Part shown: positions 13,711 through 21,777 of the stretch, in pieces | How positions within the stretch are numbered: position 1 is the stretch's first letter | How the letters are laid out: every line of letters starts with the position of its first letter | NCBI GenBank assembly: GCA_946633495.1 | Contig: CAMPAX010000010.1 | Span: 1 to 23,722 of the forward strand | Direction of reading: 5' to 3' | DNA length: 23,722 bases | Source: an uncultured Lachnospiraceae bacterium | Lineage (GTDB): Bacteria > Bacillota > Clostridia > Lachnospirales > Lachnospiraceae | Made by a program: the position numbers and the translations under genes | Notes under the pieces: model-generated | The model's database searches: none | What the model was told of the DNA's origin: nothing | What the model saw: only the letters and a program-made list of their open reading frames with translations

Positions 13711-13756
13711 ACACAAAAAGAGATGGTACCTTCCGATGATACCATCTCTTTTTATA
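13711..13756. terminator. bidirectional terminator between prs and the ABC transporter operon
   Basis: A perfect 14-bp stem (13715-13728 with 13740-13753; core GAGATGGTA) closes an 11-base loop and is flanked by AAAAA and TTTTT, so it has a U-run on either strand. It ends prs from the left and the long minus-strand unit from the right, 28 bases after the ATPase gene stop. Confidence 0.93.
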
Positions 13757-13780
13757 TCAGCTTATATCAGCCTGCCTGTA

Positions 13781-14539
13781 TCAGCCTTCCATCTTCTGCA
13801 GGAATTCCTTCATACGCTCACTCTTCGGATGGTCGATCACATCCTCGGGATTTCCCTGCTCCACTATGATCCCCCCATCCATGAAGATCACCCGGTCAGC
13901 AACTTTTTTTGCAAATGCGATCTCGTGGGTAACGATCACCATGGTCATCTTCTCTTCTGCCAGCTGTCGGAGCACCCGGAGAATCCCCGCCGTGATCTCG
14001 GGATCCAAAGCGGAGGTAGGCTCATCAAAGAATATGATCTTCGGCCGCATGGCCAACGCGCGGGCGATGGCTACACGTTGCTGCTGACCACCTGAAAGCT
14101 GGGCCGGATAAGCGTCTAATTTCTCATCCAATCCCACCTTCTTCAGGAGTTCCTTCGCTTCCTTCTCAACTTCCGCCCTGTCACGCTTCAGCACATGGAT
14201 CGGTGCATCACAGACATTCTTTAATACCGTATAATGCGGAAACAGATTAAAATCCTGAAAAACCAGACCAAAGGTCTGTTTCACCTCCCGGATCTCACTC
14301 TTGGAGGAATAGACCGCACTGCCGTTCACGCTTCTGCAGGCCGTTTTCCCATCATAAAGGAGCGTTCCGTCATCCATATTCTCCAACAAGGTCGAGCACC
14401 GAAGCAGTGTGGATTTCCCGGATCCCGAAGGTCCCAGGATCGCAACCACTTCCCCGAGTTCTACCGAAATGGATATATCTTTCAGTATCTCACGCTCGCC
14501 ATATGCTTTTTTTATATTTTTTATTTCAAAAAGTGACAT
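13781..14539 (-). CDS. polar amino acid ABC transporter, ATP-binding protein
   Basis: The 252-residue cytoplasmic ATPase powers the transporter encoded just upstream. Walker A is GPSGSGKST (36-44), the Q-loop lies in FQDFNLFPHYTVLKNV (94-109), the ABC signature is LSGGQQQR (148-155), Walker B is IIFFDEPTSALDP (168-180), and the switch histidine is in VTHE (193-196). Best resemblance is to GlnQ/HisP-type importers of polar amino acids. A 62-base gap separates it from the fused binding-protein/permease gene, so the two genes make a complete importer as homodimers. The exact amino acid cannot be read from the ATPase. It is the last gene before the terminator at 13711-13756. Confidence 0.95.
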   Translation of the reverse strand: MSLFEIKNIKKAYGEREILKDISISVELGEVVAILGPSGSGKSTLLRCSTLLENMDDGTLLYDGKTACRSVNGSAVYSSKSEIREVKQTFGLVFQDFNLFPHYTVLKNVCDAPIHVLKRDRAEVEKEAKELLKKVGLDEKLDAYPAQLSGGQQQRVAIARALAMRPKIIFFDEPTSALDPEITAGILRVLRQLAEEKMTMVIVTHEIAFAKKVADRVIFMDGGIIVEQGNPEDVIDHPKSERMKEFLQKMEG

Positions 14540-14601
14540 TTTCCTCTCCTGCCGCAGGTCCTCTGTTCCTGTCCCTCTGTCCTGTCCTATGTCCTTTGTC
14601 T

Positions 14602-16275
14602 TTATTCCTTTGGTTCGAGACCACGGGCTTTCCTGGCTGCGATTTCACGCCTCTTTACTCTCGTATGCCGGTCATAATACCGCATATTCTTCTCCACCCG
14701 TGCCATTACCGCGGCAACCAGGATATTGAATACATAGTAGAACAATCCCGCAACAAAGAGCGGAAGGATGCTGGATTCCGCCGCCGTCACCTGCTTGGCC
14801 AAAGTGAACATTTCCGTATATGCCAGTGCAAAAGCAAGAGAAGTATCCTTCACCAGCGTGATTATCTCATTTGTCACAGGCGGGATCACACGCTTCGCCA
14901 TTTGCGGGAAGATGATCTTCCAGAAAGTCTGAATCCTTGTATAACCCAGTACATCCGCAGCCTCCCGCTGTCCCAGAGGCACACCTTCGATCCCCGCACG
15001 GAAGATCTCGGCAAAGTACGCTGCATAGTTCAGTGAGAATCCGATGATCACCGCGTAAAAACGATAAGAGGAAGAGGTCTCGACCCCAAAGATAAAGTGA
15101 GGTCCGAAGAACACTACCAAAAGCTGCAGCATGAGCGGAGTTCCGCGCATGATGGAGATATAGATCTTTGCGAGCCACTGTATCACCTTGAATCGCGACA
15201 TTCGAATCGCCGTAAGAAGGAGTCCCAGAGGCATGGAGAAGATCAGGGTAAGAAAGAAAATGGCCAACGATGCCAGCATTCCCGTACCCAGCTGTTTCGT
15301 AATACTCCAGAATTTTTCAAAGAAATTATTGTCTTCCTTTTTATTTCCGGTATCAGTCACAGCCTCCGTGACAGCTTCCTTCCCTTCTTCCGAAGATTCT
15401 GCTGTCGAATCCTCTCTGTCATTTGCATTTCCGAGACAGATGTTGTCAGACAGTCCCCATATTTCCGCGATCTTTCGGAACGTGCCATCCTCCGCCATCT
15501 CATCCAGGGTTTCCTGTACCTGATTCCGAAGCTCTGTGTCCCCGAGCCTGAAACCGACACCGTACTGTTCCGTGGAAATGACCGCGTCCAGCATTCGGAA
15601 GGAATCTCCCCGGTTGATCAGCTCATGCTGAGCCACACCGATATCGAGGCAGACCGCATCCGCAGCACCGGCTTCCAGATTCATAAATGCACTGTTGTAA
15701 TCCGCAACCTGCTGCAATTCCGAAAAGGATGCCGCAAGATCCTTATTCACCTGTTCCGCATCCTCGCCGGTGAAAGCCGCCAGCGCCGAAGAATCCGCCT
15801 GAACGATCACAGTCTTTCCGGCCAGATCCTCCGGTTTCTGAATTTCCGAAGAAGCACGGACCACGATCACCTGAGAGTTGTCTATATATGGTTTACTCCA
15901 TGTATAAGAATCCTCACGCCCCTGAATCGTGAATCCGTTCCAGATACAGTCAATGCTTCCCGATTCCAGCTCCATATCCTTGGAATTCCAGTCGATGGGT
16001 TGTTTGATCAGCTTCCAGCCCCGGCGTTTGCAAACCTCCTCTGCCAGATCCAGATCAAAACCGATGTAGGATCCATCCGTATCCTTATATCCATAGGGCG
16101 GAAAATCCGCATCAAATCCTACCGTCAGTGTTTTCCGATCGTCCTCGCCCTCCGCAAAAGCCACCGGTCCGCCGGCAGAGAACACCCCGAGTAAAAGCAG
16201 TGCTGCCAACAAAAATGCAAGAATGCGGCTGCTTTTTGTCTCCCTCATAGTAAATCTCTTTTTGAATTTATACAT
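14602..16275 (-). CDS. fused amino-acid-binding protein and ABC permease
   Basis: This 557-residue protein joins two parts of an importer. Residues 17-41 are a hydrophobic signal with a possible AFA-E cleavage site and no lipobox cysteine. Residues about 47-275 are a family 3 solute-binding domain (LTVGFDADFPPYGYKDTDGSYIGFDLDLA). An acidic linker follows (about 280-316). Residues about 325-535 are a HisM/GlnP-type permease domain with several membrane helices and the EAA loop EIFRAGIEGVPLGQREAADVLG (about 424-445). Fused subunits of this kind are known for GlnP-like importers of Gram-positive bacteria. A GTG four codons upstream is possible, but the ATG at 16275 is preceded by GGAG and gives a positively charged signal start. 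The gene begins 33 bases after the c-di-GMP protein gene. Confidence 0.93.
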   Translation of the reverse strand: MYKFKKRFTMRETKSSRILAFLLAALLLLGVFSAGGPVAFAEGEDDRKTLTVGFDADFPPYGYKDTDGSYIGFDLDLAEEVCKRRGWKLIKQPIDWNSKDMELESGSIDCIWNGFTIQGREDSYTWSKPYIDNSQVIVVRASSEIQKPEDLAGKTVIVQADSSALAAFTGEDAEQVNKDLAASFSELQQVADYNSAFMNLEAGAADAVCLDIGVAQHELINRGDSFRMLDAVISTEQYGVGFRLGDTELRNQVQETLDEMAEDGTFRKIAEIWGLSDNICLGNANDREDSTAESSEEGKEAVTEAVTDTGNKKEDNNFFEKFWSITKQLGTGMLASLAIFFLTLIFSMPLGLLLTAIRMSRFKVIQWLAKIYISIMRGTPLMLQLLVVFFGPHFIFGVETSSSYRFYAVIIGFSLNYAAYFAEIFRAGIEGVPLGQREAADVLGYTRIQTFWKIIFPQMAKRVIPPVTNEIITLVKDTSLAFALAYTEMFTLAKQVTAAESSILPLFVAGLFYYVFNILVAAVMARVEKNMRYYDRHTRVKRREIAARKARGLEPKE

Positions 16276-16308
16276 CGCACTTTGCACTCCATTTGATCAT
16301 CTTGTTTC

Positions 16309-19300
16309 TCACCGCCGATTCTCCCATTTCAGGAATTCCTCCTCCGGAAGAGGTTTTGCATAATAATATCCCTGGAAACTTTTTACGCTGAATCCCTGCA
16401 GGATATCCCTCATACCGGCAGTCTCGATTCCCTCTACGCAAACCTTAGCGCCAAAGGTGGATGCAAGGCTTGAAAAATGCTGTATCAGCTTACGTTCCAT
16501 ATCGTCCTCTTCGATCTTCTGTACAAAGCTCCGGTCAATCTTGATGATATCGAAAGGCAACTCCTTCACCAGACCCACCGAGGAGAATCCGGTTCCGAAA
16601 TCATCCAAAGCGATCAGCACACCATGACTTTTCAGTCTTGCGATCACATTTTTCAGAAGATCCATATCCAACAGTCGGCAGCGCTCGGTAACCTCCAGAC
16701 AGAGATGCTCCGGCGGATACCCCACATCCTCCAGCGTTCGGATCACTACATCCACAAAATCCGGTTTTTCCAGCTGTGTATAGGAAAGATTGACATTGAT
16801 CATAAATTCCGGATTCTTCCTCAGGAATTTCTTCGCAGTTTTCAGCGCTCCCCTGAGGATCCATTCTCCCAGCTCCGGGAACAGGGGATCCGATTCCAGA
16901 AGAGGTATAAACTGATCCGGAGGTACCACACCATACTCCTGGCTCTTCCAGCGAAGCAGCGCCTCCGCGCCGATCAGTTCCTCGGATTCCGCATCCACCA
17001 CCGGCTGGTACAGAAGGTAGAAACCCTTATATCCGTGCATGATGGACGCACGGATGGCATGCAGCTGTTCCACCCGCTGCCGGCTCCCGTCTTTCATATC
17101 ATTATGGAACACCACAAGATCACCCTGCTTCCTTACCTTTGATTCTCCGTAGGCAAAGTTCAGGCATGCATACACCGTCTGAGAATCAATGTTGGCATGG
17201 ATCAGGGACAGAAGTCCGCAGTTCAGATCCAGCAGGATCCGCTTACCCTCGACTTCAAATTCGGTGCGGAAGAAATCCCGGAGCCTCTTATAGGCATCAC
17301 GTATTCCCTCTACAGTGAAATGATGACTGATGACAGCGAATTTTGTACCGTCGATCCGATACGGATGGCCGTTATTCCCCACATATTCATAGAGCTTCCG
17401 CGCAAAGGACTGAAGCACACGGTTACCAAAATGATATCCGTAGACCTCATTGATCTCCGAAAATTTGCTGATGCCGATGATTGTTACGATCATCTCCGTA
17501 TTTCGATGAAGATTCATATCCAGATCTTCAAAAAATCCGTACTGGTTTCGAAGGCCGGTCAAAGTATCCATATGTCCCTGGATCCCATGATTCCGGATCG
17601 TTCCTGCGAAATAATCCGGTTCTCCCATGAGATCCCGGATCACCACACCGCGGCAGGTGCAGACATCATATCCCCCGTCCGCGCGCTGTGCCCTGTACTG
17701 CATATCATGACCGGAGGCATATCCCTTGAAGATCTCATTAATCCCCTTTCGATAAGCCTCCCGATCCTCCGGATGGATCCGCTCCTCCCAGATATCTCCG
17801 GCACCATACATATACTCGGAGGGGAGTCCGAAGAGATCCACTGCCGCAGCACTCCATTTGGAGAAGTCATATTTCATATCACAGAGATAGACATACGTTC
17901 CCTCCGATACCACAGCAAATGCGCTGTACAGCGAATCCAGCATAGTCCTTCGTTCCTGGGGGATCTGGTGAACCGCCTCTTTCTTCATGGAGTAACTCTC
18001 CTGAAGCTTCTTCTGCGCTTTCAGGCGGTTTTTATCCTCATACATTCGAGCGTCTGCCCGATTGAAAACATCCTTCACGGACCGGTCCTCCAGGGACTGG
18101 TACTCCGCCATGCCGGCAGCCACGACGGGGCCCTCGCCGGTCACCATATTATTATCGATCTGCCGCTTCAGCTCCCGGAAAAGATCTTCACGGTTGGTGA
18201 AGTCCGAACCCGTCAGGATCACGACGAATTCATCCCCGCCGACCCGGAATACCGGACTGTGAGCGAAAATGGTACAGATCATCTTGCAGGAGTGACGAAT
18301 GTAGCTGTCACCGGCTTTGTGTCCCCTGGTATCGTTGATCATTTTCAATTCATTGATATCACACAGCACAATAGCAAAGGAATCCGACCGATGCGCGTCG
18401 ATTTTCTCCTGCAGTTTTGTTTCCGCTTCATGGTATGCGTTCTTGTTTTTGGTTCCGGTAAGCTCATCCCTGCGGGCCATTTCGTTTGCCATATTCAAAG
18501 CCTGCAGGTGTTCCTTCTCCTTACGGACGTCCTCATCCCGGTTCTCCACACAGATAACAAAATGCACTTTATCCGTGGCCCAGATGGCGGTCATTCTCGT
18601 ATAGTGGATCTTTCCATCCACCACCATACGGTAATCCGAGATCAACTGCCGGCGATCCGCCAGTGCCGAGATCAGATAATCCTTCCCAAGTATTTCCGCA
18701 ACACGTTCGCGGTCTTCCGGGTAAACGATACTTTCCACGTTGTAGGCAGCGTCGGTAAAAAAATCATCTCCGTTTTCCCGGATTCCCTGTTCCCCGTAAA
18801 TAGAATTGGTCTTATACGAAAGATAGCTTCCGTTAGAGGAATCCACATAATATATGACATCAAAATGAGATGCCAGCATGTCCGCGATCTGCCCATAGGT
18901 TACGCTCTGCTTCTGACTTTCCTTCAGTGTACGCTGCGCCAGCACCTCGTCATTGATATTCTCCAGACCGACAATCATGTGCTTTCGGTCCTTCGCCCAG
19001 ATCTCGGACAAGCGGACATAATTCACCTGTCCCTTCATGATCAGACGATAGGTGGTGGAGTAGACGCTCCGATTCTCCAGCTTTTTCACCATCACGTCCC
19101 GAAACAGGAGCTTTGTCAGCCTCTCCTGATCCTCCGGATGGATCACTTTCCGGATATTCCGCCGGCTCTCAGCGAAGAAATCGGTTCCCGTAGTGGGGAT
19201 ATGAAGATCACGATACGCGTCCGTGGATGAGATTTCAAAGTAGAAGCCCGATTCCACATCCACGTAATACAACATATCATAATGCTCCGCAAGACTGTCG

Positions 19301-19764
19301 GTGATCTGGTTATAGATTTCTTTCTCTTTGCTGTTCTTCGCCGCTTCCTCCTGGGCTCTATGCTCAAGATCAAAGTTCTCCACGCCCAGCACGATATAAT
19401 CGTCAGCTCTTTCGTCCGTGAGCCCACGAATCATGCGAAGGCGGTGCCATACAGGTCTCCCCTCTATCATCAGACGATATTCGATATTTCTGGTCATCCC
19501 CTGCCGAAAATCCGAGAGAAGTTTTTCTTTCTGGATATCCTTCAGAAAGATATGCAGATCCTCCGGATATACCACCTTTTTTGCATCGCGGATGATATTC
19601 TTAAAGAAATCATCTCCACCCTGCTCAATCTTCAGAGAATGAAACTCCGGATTCGTCGAGTACCAGTAATATGCATTTGTCTTGATGTTCACATAGTAAA
19701 CGCTGGTATAGTCCGCAAGCAGCGCTTCTGCGATCTTATTGAAGATCATTTCCTGCGTAGTCAT
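16309..19764 (-). CDS. multi-PAS GGDEF-EAL c-di-GMP signalling protein
   Basis: This 1151-residue protein should both make and degrade cyclic di-GMP. Three related PAS-like modules fill 1-412, each with a YYV(D/N) start, a DFF and a PEDxE/PED motif (about 1-135, 150-275, 290-412). A GGDEF cyclase domain follows (about 425-586) with intact GGDEF at 509-513, but the RxxD inhibition site expected a few residues before it is missing. A further PAS lies at about 610-725. A second, degenerate GGDEF reads DGTKF at 805-809. The EAL domain (about 895-1150) keeps its set: EALLRW (934-939), Asn992, Glu1024, DDFG (1054-1057), Lys1075 and Glu1111. There are no membrane segments, so it is cytosolic. GGGGGG lies five bases before the ATG. 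The gene sits 39 bases after sufU and 33 before the transporter, suggesting co-transcription. Confidence 0.93.
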   Translation of the reverse strand: MTTQEMIFNKIAEALLADYTSVYYVNIKTNAYYWYSTNPEFHSLKIEQGGDDFFKNIIRDAKKVVYPEDLHIFLKDIQKEKLLSDFRQGMTRNIEYRLMIEGRPVWHRLRMIRGLTDERADDYIVLGVENFDLEHRAQEEAAKNSKEKEIYNQITDSLAEHYDMLYYVDVESGFYFEISSTDAYRDLHIPTTGTDFFAESRRNIRKVIHPEDQERLTKLLFRDVMVKKLENRSVYSTTYRLIMKGQVNYVRLSEIWAKDRKHMIVGLENINDEVLAQRTLKESQKQSVTYGQIADMLASHFDVIYYVDSSNGSYLSYKTNSIYGEQGIRENGDDFFTDAAYNVESIVYPEDRERVAEILGKDYLISALADRRQLISDYRMVVDGKIHYTRMTAIWATDKVHFVICVENRDEDVRKEKEHLQALNMANEMARRDELTGTKNKNAYHEAETKLQEKIDAHRSDSFAIVLCDINELKMINDTRGHKAGDSYIRHSCKMICTIFAHSPVFRVGGDEFVVILTGSDFTNREDLFRELKRQIDNNMVTGEGPVVAAGMAEYQSLEDRSVKDVFNRADARMYEDKNRLKAQKKLQESYSMKKEAVHQIPQERRTMLDSLYSAFAVVSEGTYVYLCDMKYDFSKWSAAAVDLFGLPSEYMYGAGDIWEERIHPEDREAYRKGINEIFKGYASGHDMQYRAQRADGGYDVCTCRGVVIRDLMGEPDYFAGTIRNHGIQGHMDTLTGLRNQYGFFEDLDMNLHRNTEMIVTIIGISKFSEINEVYGYHFGNRVLQSFARKLYEYVGNNGHPYRIDGTKFAVISHHFTVEGIRDAYKRLRDFFRTEFEVEGKRILLDLNCGLLSLIHANIDSQTVYACLNFAYGESKVRKQGDLVVFHNDMKDGSRQRVEQLHAIRASIMHGYKGFYLLYQPVVDAESEELIGAEALLRWKSQEYGVVPPDQFIPLLESDPLFPELGEWILRGALKTAKKFLRKNPEFMINVNLSYTQLEKPDFVDVVIRTLEDVGYPPEHLCLEVTERCRLLDMDLLKNVIARLKSHGVLIALDDFGTGFSSVGLVKELPFDIIKIDRSFVQKIEEDDMERKLIQHFSSLASTFGAKVCVEGIETAGMRDILQGFSVKSFQGYYYAKPLPEEEFLKWENRR

Positions 19765-19803
19765 GCGATCCCCCCTTTACGGTCCCTTGCCCTCTTTTAC
19801 GAT

Positions 19804-20265
19804 TTACTCATCGCTTTCCTCTTCGGTTCTCCCGTCATCCTGTCCGCCGAAAATTTCTCCCAGGGTTCTCCAGCCCAGAACCGCACATTTCACCCTGGCC
19901 GGCATATGAGAGATATCCTGCAAAGAGGATGCCTCCTCCAACAATTCCAGTTCATCCTCCGAGACCTTGCCCCGGATCATTTTCATAAACGTGTCCTTAA
20001 GGGACAGTGCCTCTTCCACGGTTTTCCCGATCACAAGCTCCAGCATCATATCCGCGCTGGCCTGGGAAATGGCGCATCCATCGCCCACGAAGGCCCCATC
20101 TTCGATCACTCCCTCATCATTCACCTTCAGCTGAAGAGTCACGTCATCACCACAGGAAGGGTTCACCCCCCGAAGAGATACGGTCGGATCGATCAGCGGT
20201 GCCTTATGGATCGGATGAAGATTATGCTCCGTCAGGATTTCATTGTAAAATGTGCGATTTTGCAT
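19804..20265 (-). CDS. sufU: Fe-S cluster assembly protein SufU
   Basis: The 153-residue product is a SufU-type zinc protein that accepts persulfide sulfur from SufS for Fe-S cluster building. The ligand residues Cys38, Asp40, Cys64 and Cys127 appear in NPSCGDDV, GDGCAISQAS and RVKCAVLGW. The insert between the second and third cysteines (about 80-110, TVEEALSLKDTFMKMIRGK) is typical of SufU and separates it from IscU. The last residues are acidic (DDGRTEEESDE). The gene follows sufS after 71 bases, the order usual for sufCDSUB-type clusters of Firmicutes, although here sufB comes before sufD. The ribosome binding site (GAGGGG) is close to the ATG. Confidence 0.95.
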   Translation of the reverse strand: MQNRTFYNEILTEHNLHPIHKAPLIDPTVSLRGVNPSCGDDVTLQLKVNDEGVIEDGAFVGDGCAISQASADMMLELVIGKTVEEALSLKDTFMKMIRGKVSEDELELLEEASSLQDISHMPARVKCAVLGWRTLGEIFGGQDDGRTEEESDE

Positions 20266-20336
20266 AGCCCCTCGCTTTCATATTATATCTTTTCAATCAC
20301 AGAAGCAACAAATAATTCGGTTATTTGCAGGATCGA

Positions 20337-21560
20337 TCATTCAGGGAATCCCAGCCACGGGCGTATATTCCTTATGCCTTCCGCCAGGCGCTCCACTTCC
20401 TCCTCGGTGTTATAAAACATCAGACTGGCTCTGGTGGTGGATGGAATCCCAAGATACTGATGCAGCGGTTCCGCGCAGTGATGCCCCGCACGCACGGCAA
20501 GCTTCTGATCCGCCAGCACCGCCGCCACATCATGAGGATGCACCTGCTCCACCCGGAAAGTGAAGATTCCGTGATGTCCCTCCGCATGATCTGCTCCTAT
20601 CAACTGAATATGAGGGATATCCCTGATCAGCCGGAACGCCAGCTCCGAAAGCTGTCTTTCTCTTTCAACGATCCAGTCGATCCCCAGCTGCTCGATGTAA
20701 TCAATGGCTGCGGCAAGTCCTACGGCTCCGCCTGCATTTACGGTTCCTGCCTCAAATTTATGGGGAAGCTCCGCATAAGTCACCTCGTCCAGAGACACAT
20801 TCTCGATCATCTCTCCTCCGGTCAGGAAGGGAGGCATCTTATTCAGGATATTCTTTTTCCCGTAGAGGACGCCGATACCCATGGGCGCCAGCATTTTATG
20901 GCCGGAAAATGCCAGAAAATCCACGTCCAGCTTCTGCACATCCGTCCGTCCATGCGGCACACTCTGTGCCCCGTCCGCCACATAGTACGCTCCCACCTTA
21001 TGCGCCGCTTTCGCCAGCGCATTCACATCTGTCATCTGTCCGAAAATGTTGGACATTGCTGACAGAGCCACGATCTTCGTCTTCTCGGAGAGCATCTCCT
21101 CCAGCTTCTCCACGGAAAAGCTTCCGTCTGCTTCCGGCGTCATGTACTTCACAACCGCCCCCGTCCGTCTGGCAGCATGCTGCCAGGGAAGGAGGTTGCT
21201 GTGATGCTCCACCACACTGCAGATGATCTCGTCCCCCGGCTTCAGCACCAGAGACCCCAGGCTGTAAGCCACAAGGTTCAGGCTTTCGGAGGCATTTCGC
21301 GTGAAGATCACTTCGGAAGAATTCTTTGCATGGATAAACCCTGCCACTTTCTCCCGCGCCGCCTCATAGGCATCCGTTGCCTGCACCGACAGCTCGTACA
21401 ATCCCCGAAAAGGATTCGCGTTGGTATGATACATAAAATGTTCCACTGCCTCTACCACAGCCCTCGGCCGCTGAGATGTAGCGGAATTATCGAGATACGC
21501 CAGATCCGTCCCTGCAAAGAACGGAAAATCCGCACGGATCTCATCAATTGTCTTGCTCAT
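20337..21560 (-). CDS. sufS: cysteine desulfurase SufS
   Basis: The 407-residue PLP enzyme takes sulfur from L-cysteine, leaving alanine, and passes it to SufU. It carries YLDNSATSQRP, NANPFRGLYELSVQATDAYE and VEHHSNLLPWQ. The PLP lysine lies in FSGHKMLAPMGIGVLYG, and the catalytic cysteine lies in RAGHHCAEPLHQYLG, on the short loop typical of the SufS class. The frame is open to an upstream TTG (21671), but that part reads through the degenerate repeats. The ATG at 21560 has GAGG six bases ahead and gives the family start MSKTIDEIRADFPFF. The gene lies between sufD and sufU in the same direction. Confidence 0.96.
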   Translation of the reverse strand: MSKTIDEIRADFPFFAGTDLAYLDNSATSQRPRAVVEAVEHFMYHTNANPFRGLYELSVQATDAYEAAREKVAGFIHAKNSSEVIFTRNASESLNLVAYSLGSLVLKPGDEIICSVVEHHSNLLPWQHAARRTGAVVKYMTPEADGSFSVEKLEEMLSEKTKIVALSAMSNIFGQMTDVNALAKAAHKVGAYYVADGAQSVPHGRTDVQKLDVDFLAFSGHKMLAPMGIGVLYGKKNILNKMPPFLTGGEMIENVSLDEVTYAELPHKFEAGTVNAGGAVGLAAAIDYIEQLGIDWIVERERQLSELAFRLIRDIPHIQLIGADHAEGHHGIFTFRVEQVHPHDVAAVLADQKLAVRAGHHCAEPLHQYLGIPSTTRASLMFYNTEEEVERLAEGIRNIRPWLGFPE

Positions 21561-21587
21561 TTGAAACCTCGATCTATTTCTATATAT

Positions 21588-21777
21588 GGTTTTCGGATCC
21601 ATGACGGTCGGATTATCCCTCCCGCTTCCCGGCCTTCGGTTTATGGTCCGTTTCCTTTTCCCGTGTTCCAATCCTCGGTTAAATGGTCCATTCCCATTTT
21701 CCAGCGTTCCGGTCTTCGGGATTATGATCCGTTTCCCGCATCCTGACCCGCGGTGATTCGGTCAGTTCTCGTCTTCC
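21588..21777. repeat. degenerate tandem repeats between sufD and sufS
   Basis: About five imperfect copies of a 33-43-base unit follow each other without gaps: 21588-21630, 21631-21669, 21670-21710, 21711-21743 and 21744-21777. The shared core on the plus strand is roughly TTCGG-TT-ATGGTCCGTTTCC. The middle three are clearest; the last runs 16 bases into the 3' end of sufD. They fill almost all of the 201-base gap between sufD and sufS. I see no gene, promoter or terminator inside. Confidence 0.6.

Noticed and set aside
13572..13714. CRISPR-like repeats after prs
   Set aside because: Only two imperfect copies with a 15-base spacer and no cas genes; spacing and number do not fit a CRISPR array.
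12378..13745. 455-codon open frame on the minus strand opposite prs
   Set aside because: The plus strand encodes an intact PRPP synthetase with motifs and a ribosome binding site. The antisense frame has no recognisable domain and reflects codon bias of prs.
15097..16194. 365-codon plus-strand frame opposite the transporter fusion gene
   Set aside because: Shadow of the solute-binding/permease gene; its residue content (many Arg, His, Ser) is not like a folded protein family and no ribosome binding site was seen.
17197..19230. 677-codon open frame on the plus strand opposite the GGDEF-EAL gene
   Set aside because: It is antisense to intact PAS, GGDEF and EAL domains, rich in His/Ile/Leu as expected for a shadow frame, and lacks any family motif.
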